NCBI GenBank assembly: GCA_036346395.1
Contig: CM070609.1
Coordinates: 29,462,223 to 29,526,222 of the forward strand
Direction of reading: 5' to 3'
Length of the DNA stretch: 64,000 nucleotides
DNA from: Hsuehochloa calcarea
Taxonomy: Eukaryota > Streptophyta > Magnoliopsida > Poales > Poaceae
Part shown: one piece after another, positions 58,149 through 64,000 of the stretch
Numbering within the stretch: position 1 is the stretch's first letter
How the letters are laid out: each line of letters opens with the position of its first letter
Made by a program: the position numbers and the translations under genes
The notes under the pieces: generated by a model
Seen by the model: the letters and a program-made list of their open reading frames with translations, nothing else
Database searches by the model: none
What the model was told of the DNA's origin: nothing

Positions 58149-58970
58149 ATGCACGAGGAATTGGAAAACTTTGAAAGGAACAAGGTCTGGTCCCTTGTTG
58201 AGCCCCCTCAAGGTCACAATATCATTGGGACCAAATGGGTGTTCAAAAACAAACAAAGTGAAGATGGGTTAGTCATTCGAAACAAGGCTAGGCTGGTAGC
58301 TCAGGGGTACTCTCAAGTTGAGGGTCTAGATTTCGAAGAGACCTTTGCCCCTGTAGCTAGACTTGAAGCCATTAGAATCCTGCTTGCCTTTGCAGCTTCT
58401 AAGGGTTTCAAGCTTTACCAGATGGATGTCAAGAGTGCCTTTCTCAATGGCCTTATTGAGGAAGAAGTCTATGTCAGACAGCCTCCTGGTTTCGAGAACC
58501 CCAAATACCTTAACCATGTCTACAGGCTTTCCAAAGCTTTGTATGGACTCAAGCAGGCTCCCAGAGCTTGGTATGAAAGGCTTAAGTCCTATCTGCTGAG
58601 CCATGGTTTTGAGATGGGTAAAATTGACAAGACCTTGTTCATCCGCCGTCTAGGCACTGATCTTCTGCTCGTCCAGATTTATGTGGATGACATTATCTTT
58701 GGCGGCTCCTCGCATGCTCTCGTTTCCCAGTTTTCCGATGTCATGAGCTCGGAGTTTGAAATGAGCATGATGGGCGAGTTGAGTTTCTTCCTTGGCTTCC
58801 AAATCAAACAGACTTGGGAGGGTACCTTTCTTCATCAAGGCAAATACACTCGAGACCTCCTGCGCTTCGACATGAATGATGGAAAGCCAAGATCAACTCC
58901 AATGGCATCTACAACTCTCGATCCGTATGAAGACGGCGAACCCGCTGACCAAAAGGAATTCAGAGCATGA
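58149..58970 (+). CDS. Copia B reverse transcriptase, open 273 codons
   Basis: Unbroken Copia RT: MHEELENFERNKVWSLVEPP, WVFKNKQSEDGLVIRNKARL, FEETFAPVARLEAIRILLAF, YQMDVKSAFLNGLIEEEVYV, SKALYGLKQAPRAWYERLKS, catalytic QIYVDDIIFGGSS, MSMMGELSFFLGFQIKQ, and GKYTRDLLRFDM. It ends with a shift into RNase H. The reading frame is part of a polyprotein rather than a gene of its own; the ATG is simply an internal methionine. Confidence 0.88.
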   Translation: MHEELENFERNKVWSLVEPPQGHNIIGTKWVFKNKQSEDGLVIRNKARLVAQGYSQVEGLDFEETFAPVARLEAIRILLAFAASKGFKLYQMDVKSAFLNGLIEEEVYVRQPPGFENPKYLNHVYRLSKALYGLKQAPRAWYERLKSYLLSHGFEMGKIDKTLFIRRLGTDLLLVQIYVDDIIFGGSSHALVSQFSDVMSSEFEMSMMGELSFFLGFQIKQTWEGTFLHQGKYTRDLLRFDMNDGKPRSTPMASTTLDPYEDGEPADQKEFRA

Positions 58971-59600
58971 TTGGCTCTCTCTTGTACCTCACACCTCGAG
59001 ACCGCATATACATTTTTCTCGTGTGTCTTTGTGCTCGCCAGCTTCTCCTCGCAGATCTCATCGACAAAGCGGTGAAACGATCTTCGGTACCTTCGAGCTA
59101 CCATTGACTATGGCATCCGTACTCTTCCTCTTCTTGTCTATCTCTTAGAGCTTTCTCCGATGCGACTTTGTCGGTCAGAGGATAGATAGGAAGAGCACTT
59201 CCGCACTTGCCAATTCATTGGCACTTCTCTCGCCTCCGGTCGCCGAGGAAGCAATCCGGTTGCGCAATCCACCGCAGAGGCCGAGCACGCTGTCGCAGCC
59301 GATGTCAGAGCCAAGTGCTTTGATGGTCTCGACCGCAGGATTTCGCTATCTATCGATCCGCTCCACTCTTCTCGTGATAACACGCCTGCGATTTGCATTG
59401 CCAAGAACCCAAAGGCAACATTCTCGACCAAGCATATTGATATCGATATCACTTTCTTCGAGACCATGTAGAGAAGGGTGACATTGTGCTCCAGCCAGGA
59501 GAGTGAGCACCAGCTATGATATCTTCACTAAGCCTCCGGATGCTCTCGGTTTTCACTCTGCATGGGAGAGCTTGAGTGGTTTGTCCTTACGGATCACGTG
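58971..59600 (+). pseudogene. Copia B RNase H
   Basis: Recognisable only in fragments: a DNTPAICIAKNPKATFSTKH-type region near 59380-59440 and VEKGDIVLQ near 59465, then FTKPPD near 59525. Several small indels. Confidence 0.75.
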
Positions 59601-61327
59601 AGGGGGAGCTTTGTGCTACTACTGTATTATATTATACTATATTATACGCTTACTCCTTTCTGGTTGCATTTCTTTTAATATTTTGGGTCGAAGTCCTTCC
59701 AAAGATAGGTTAGAATGTTCTCTTGCCAAATTGCTTTGACTGCTACTTCTTGTCTTGTGCTTCTAGGATGTCGCTTATTAGCCGTTCTTCCTTCTCTAAG
59801 TAGAGCTTACTCACTTCTTATAGGTTCTAGCAGGGTCTGCCACCCTTGGGTAGACAGGATGTTGTTTGCTCTTAGTGTAAGAGTTGATCACCGATAGTCC
59901 TAGAATCATATGGGGTAGATAAGAACCTGTCTGAGCGATAGTTTTCTATATCTTTTCTATGCTCTAAAGGATCGCCTTTTCTATTTTTCTTATCGATTCT
60001 CGCTTTTGTTCCTTTGGTTGGGGGGAGTTATTCTTGGTTATTCCATACTCTTAATTTTGTCATAACTCAACTCAATTAAAAGATGCATCTCATTCTCAAG
60101 GGAATCGATTTTTGTGTATTTCATCAAGCATTGCATGATAATCAAATGGAGCCTTGTTTATTATCCCTTATGATCTGCTTTCACTATTTTACATCTTGCC
60201 ATGATTTATGCTAAACCGCTAGATCTATCATGACTTTTTATGTGTAGTTTAGTCTTTGCCATGCTAAGGTATTTAAAAATGCTAAACTTGAATTAAAATC
60301 TTGTCATGATAGCTCTTGAGACTAGTCTGGTTGAAACTATCCTTTATGATTTTCACCATGTCAAGTAGGCTGAGTTGAGTCCTGAATCTCCTTTGAACTT
60401 TTGAGTAAGCTATGTCGCTTGTTAAGAAATATGACTTATCTCTAATCACGGTCTAAAAACTTCAAAAGCAAAATGATCTCTTTGTGCGAAAAACCGATCT
60501 CACCAAATCTTTCTCATGAGACGGCTTGCCATTGCACTAGGCATGAACTCGGGGGAGCCTTGATGACCTAAGATCACCTCCTTAAGTCTCTTGCTTGGAG
60601 TGGTCGATAAGGCTTGGGATCTAGCACATGGCTAAAAAAAATGGTTGAAGCTAAGGAGGCAGTTGTGGATGGCACCTAGTCCAGAGCTTGCTTTACTGAG
60701 ATAAAACCGTATAAAGTCTTCAGAAAAAGAAAAATATGCTAAAATTGCTTATCATCAAAGAGACCAAGTTCTGGATAAAATGAGTCCTTCTTCAACTGGT
60801 AGCACTCTAAACTGTTCAGTATGAGTCTTCTTGGTTCAATTTAGATTATTTGACATGGCTTGCATCATCTTTGGATATCTTTAGCTAGACCTCAAACTTG
60901 ACTTATTTGACCTGCTAAAGAATTGGATCATTAATCGATTATGGACTTTCTGCCTTAGCTCTTCTATACATCGATTGTCATGATCTTGATAGCATTCTTC
61001 TGTGTTATGGCTTGGTGTAATACTCTAATAGTCATTTTGGATAATCTACATGGCTCCTAATGCTTAAAATGAACATCATATAGTCTTTTCCTCCATTTTC
61101 TACATATTGATGATTTTATTGCCAAAGGGGGAGAATGATTGTGAGAAAAAGCCTTCAAGAAAAGCCTTGAGTTTTGTGCGAAAATTGCTCTTTCATCTCA
61201 TCTCAAGTCTTTCTCTTTTGTCAACTTGGTCTTGAGCTTAATTGCACTTGTTTAGACCTTGGTTGACTGTAATCTCAAACTCATCTTATGCTTTTTCGCA
61301 TTGTCAATATACTCATCAAGGGGAGAT
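59601..61327 (+). other. Copia B post-pol non-coding region and PPT
   Basis: 1.7 kb with no credible ORF. Contains GAGACGGCTTGCCATTGCAC (60518-60537) and GTGGATGGCACCTAGTCCAG (60665-60684) in the same order as Copia A, and ends with AAGGGGAGAT before the 3' LTR. Confidence 0.75.
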
Positions 61328-62950
61328 TGAGAGACCATGTGAGAGGTCCTCCACTGAGTGATGAGTATTTGACAAGTGTGTTGATTAGATTGAGAGTTGA
61401 GGTTTTGGTTTGGACTGCTTCGGTCGAAGTCAGGAAATCGAACTACCTGCTGTATGGAGCGGAAGTTCCGATTAATCTGAACTACCGTGTTGGAAAAAGG
61501 AACTTCCGATTTATCCGGTTTTGCTCTCTACCAAGGAAATCGGAAATTCCGCACAAGGTAGCGGAGTGTCCGAAAATTCGACATTGTGTGTTCTCTAAGA
61601 TATCTAATCGGAATTAAATATCCGAAAGTCGGTTGTTCGGATATCGGAAGTACCGCAGTTGTTGAGCGCGAACTTCCGATATTCCCGACAGTGCGGATAG
61701 CCGAAATCGGAACTTCATTGTGGTAAGCGCGAACTTCCGATTGTGTCCGTAATCGCGTAGAAGATTATTTTGTGATTTTGATTTTGTATGAGTTTGAGTC
61801 TTATACAATTGTTGATGCTATGATATTGTGCAATGCTATGTGATGTGTTTTTGTCTCGTGTTGATCGCAGGCATCAAGATGAAGTCGTGGCGAGACACGT
61901 GGACCGGACTAGGCGCAGGAGGCGTTGAGGTCAGAACGGTCGGGATGTGTCGAAGACGGCGTGAATCTTGAAGCGGTTACGAGTCGTGCACAACAAGGTG
62001 TACGGGAGGCTTCCGTAGGTGCGCAAGGGGCGAAGGGTCTTTTCGCAAAGCGCAAAAGTGGAGGCGGTTCCGCTCGGGTGTAGCGGGCTTAATGGGTTGG
62101 AGGCCCATTAGCAAAGGCTATAAATAGGGGAGAACCCTGGAGTTAGGGTTAGATCTTTTGAGAGAAAATTAGGTTAGCTCTAGAAAAGGATTTGTTTTGC
62201 TTTATTTGAGAGCTTGTTGAGAGGGAGAGTATGATCTGAAATCTTATGTAATCTTTCCTCTGTGTTTCCTCTGTAATCTCTTGATTCTATCAATGAAACT
62301 CTGAAGTTTTGATTACTCATTTGTGCCTCTCTTATTCCGCCCCTGCTCTTGTTGAATATTTAGGTTTTGATGCATCTTTTGATTCGCCCTATGAAATAGC
62401 TTGAAACTTGATATCTAGAGTCGCTTTAATATTGCTAATGCATCCTCAAAGTTTCATGAACTAAGAATCGAGAATCTTGTTTATCGTGGGTTTTGGTCTC
62501 TCTTGCCCTTCTTCAAGAAACCGATTTTGGCTTGTTTGTTGAATCTTTGTTTGCGATTCTTCTCCATGAGGTCAAGATGTTGCTTAGGATGATGTCCTGT
62601 GAAACTTGACCAGAGAAGAGCATTCAAGATTTAGCACTTTGGATTTTTGGGAAAAACCCGAGCGCTTGTTCTTGATCGGGACAATCGAACTTCCGATTGT
62701 CCAAGGCGAACTATCATAGCGGAACTTCCGCACTTACCCCGGAACTACCGGAGTGCGGAACTACCGCCGGGTAGAATCGGATCTTCCGATTTTTGACAGA
62801 ACAGAACAGAATGAAACTTGTTTTAGTTCTCTGATTTTGTGATACTCTTCTTGAGAGGGTTTTGTAGATCTTGTTTAAATACATTAAAAGGGGAGCTCTT
62901 AATTTTAAGGCACCATTCACCCCCCCCTCTGTTGCCATTTCGGTCCTTCA
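61328..62950 (+). repeat. Copia B 3' LTR
   Basis: 1623 bp; motif clusters at about 61430-61745 and 62690-62800. TATA box at 62119-62127. Very similar to the 5' LTR apart from many 1-4 base indels. Confidence 0.94.
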
Positions 62951-63505
62951 AGATGTCTCTAGGGCCCCTCGTGATCGGATAAAGAAAGTGCATGGCCATG
63001 CCACTAGTGGTCGAAGTGTCGACCACATGAAGTTATCCGACACTCGATCGAGAAAGTATTGAACATCCATGGATGACACCATATCTCACCTGGAGTTCAA
63101 CCAGACATCGTGAGGCAAAGGGAGAATGCATGAGTAGGTCACTTAGTTTGATCAGTTACGGACTGGTCGTATGGAGATGCGATCTGGTTGTAGACTGGTC
63201 GAACATAATCACAGACTGGTCGTATAGAGATACGAACTGGTCGTAAGTGTTGAGGACCTGATCATAGATCATATTACGTTAAGGTTCGTCTGATATATTC
63301 TTTGTGTACTTGGGAATCGTTACGTGCTGCTAGGTGCCGCTGACGACTAGTGGTCGAAAAAGAGTTTCTGAGTCACAACCAATCGCACAAGAACCTGTAG
63401 GGTCGCACACTTAAGGGGCTGGGGATTTGATTTGGATGGTGATCCAAATTCGTATAGGATATGAGTTCCTAATGGGCCTCGAGTAAGAGACCCATCATGG
63501 ATGCC

Positions 63506-63514
63506 TATATAAAG
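63506..63514 (+). promoter_or_regulatory. Copia C LTR TATA box
   Basis: TATATAAAG, about 1.1 kb into the reconstructed LTR position, consistent with the promoter location in BARE-type LTRs. Confidence 0.6.
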
Positions 63515-63730
63515 AGAGGCGGTGGCATAGGGTCGACAACGGTTTTTGGAGAACTCCCGAAACCCTAATAGCCACGCCATCCTCAACCACGTTGCCGGTG
63601 CTAGCACACCAGTGCGCGGTGTTCCTACCCTGTATGTGTGGATACCTCGGAGGTGCTGTTGTGAAGCATCAACACTAGGACGATCTACAACTCGTGACGA
63701 TCACCGGAACAGGAGAAGAAGTTGCGAGGC

Positions 63731-63822
63731 GAGTTCGACTACTCAGAGGAGCAGACGCAAATCGAGTACGACTACTCAAAGGAGCAGTCGCGCGGCGAGT
63801 ACGACTACGACTACGACCGCAT
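63731..63822 (+). repeat. 33-bp minisatellite in the Copia C LTR
   Basis: Units start GAGT(T/A)CGACTAC at 63731, 63764 and 63797; the third unit is shortened into repeated CGACTA. Confidence 0.8.
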
Positions 63823-63965
63823 CTATTCGCTATATCGACTTTACTTCCGCTTCGAGTCGGTGCGTCTAGCGGTAATCTCGTGATCTATTACTTGCGGATG
63901 TTCCTTGGCTGCGCAGTAATTTTTTGTTTTGTGTTATCGTAGCGCTTACCCGTAACCCTTCATGA

Positions 63966-64000
63966 AGGACCGGGACAGTTGCTTCATATGGATACTGTTG
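63966..64000 (+). pseudogene. Copia integrase fragment at the right edge
   Basis: EGPGQLLHMDTV in frame, the start of a Copia integrase core; the same words (LLHMDTVG) occur in Copia A at about 41268. It abuts the presumed end of the Copia C LTR, so Copia C probably inserted into another Copia element that continues right of the window. Confidence 0.65.

Larger units (their letters stand above)
52031..62950 (+). mobile_element. Copia B: complete LTR retrotransposon, TSD AGATG
   Basis: LTRs 52031-53632 and 61328-62950 (TGAGAGACCATG...CGGTCCTTCA), flanked by AGATG at 52026-52030 and 62951-62955. PBS at 53635, gag, protease, integrase, RT, RNase H, then 1.7 kb of non-coding sequence. Same general group as Copia A by protein and 3' region, but a different LTR. 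RT is open over 273 codons; the rest is broken by indels. Confidence 0.94.
51205..63962 (+). mobile_element. Copia C: 3' end and LTR of an Angela/BARE/RIRE1-type element, split by Copia B
   Basis: RNase H (51205-51447), purine tract, then an LTR starting TGTTGGAAATATGCCCTAGA at 51462, which is the well-known start of BARE/WIS/Angela LTRs. Copia B interrupts the LTR at 52031; the LTR resumes at 62956 and runs to about 63962. Without B the LTR is about 1.58 kb. Everything upstream of RNase H is missing, so the element is truncated. Confidence 0.85.
62956..63962 (+). repeat. Copia C LTR, right part
   Basis: Continues after the second AGATG (62951-62955). Has ACTGGTCGTA-type repeats at 63160-63245, a TATA box at 63506, and a 33-bp minisatellite. 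The end at CA near 63962 is inferred because Copia integrase sequence follows. Confidence 0.7.

Noticed and set aside
63695..63942. Arg/Thr-rich open frames near the right end
   Set aside because: Produced by the 33-bp minisatellite in the LTR leader, not a gene.

Overview
The window looks like plant nuclear DNA, most likely from a grass: GC-rich first exons with short GT-AG introns elsewhere, an Angela/BARE/RIRE1-type LTR start, and dense nested LTR retrotransposons. I cannot name the species. Only one host gene is recognisable; most of the rest is transposable element (TE).

Layout. (1) 1-14.4 kb: a respiratory burst oxidase homolog (Rboh, plant NADPH oxidase) on the minus strand. Twelve exons from 14123 down to 1339 can be read, with frames that join, giving about 914 residues. 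The last exon (C-terminal ~60 residues) is not in the window: a Copia element (1-1272, plus strand) sits in the last intron and runs off the left edge. Intron 6 is 6.9 kb and holds a truncated minus-strand Copia (3920-7979) bounded by a 33-bp direct repeat. Exon 1 has a one-base frame break near 13816-13820. (2) 14.4-17.75 kb: promoter and intergenic DNA with a 388-bp tandem duplication. (3) ~17.75-47.77 kb: a decayed Ac/Tam3-like hAT transposon. It contains a 232-bp hAT MITE (8-bp TSD), a 1.63-kb palindrome made of two inverted LTR 3' halves, a Gypsy chromovirus-like element (21966-35420, TSD CTTTT) that carries a solo LTR (31829-33770, TSD ATTTA) in its own 3' LTR, and a complete Copia 'A' (36435-47391, TSD CATGT). 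(4) 47.77-50.85 kb: no recognised gene. (5) 50.9-51.1 kb: a fold-back MITE. (6) 51.2-63.96 kb: the 3' end and LTR of an Angela-type Copia 'C', split by a complete Copia 'B' (52031-62950, TSD AGATG). A further Copia integrase fragment starts at the right edge.

Order of events from nesting: hAT first, then palindrome, MITE, Gypsy and Copia A independently, then the solo-LTR element into the Gypsy LTR; separately Copia C, then Copia B into its LTR.

I found no previously undescribed multi-gene system. The most interesting signals are (a) arrays of short palindromic GC-rich motifs at matching positions in otherwise different LTR families, (b) a conserved non-coding block after pol shared by Copia A and B, (c) the LTR-derived palindrome, and (d) LTR-LTR differences in A and B dominated by small indels, many at CTG/CAG/CGG sites, which may be assembly error at methylated cytosines. 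Splice sites and element ends were read by eye; allow a base or two of error.
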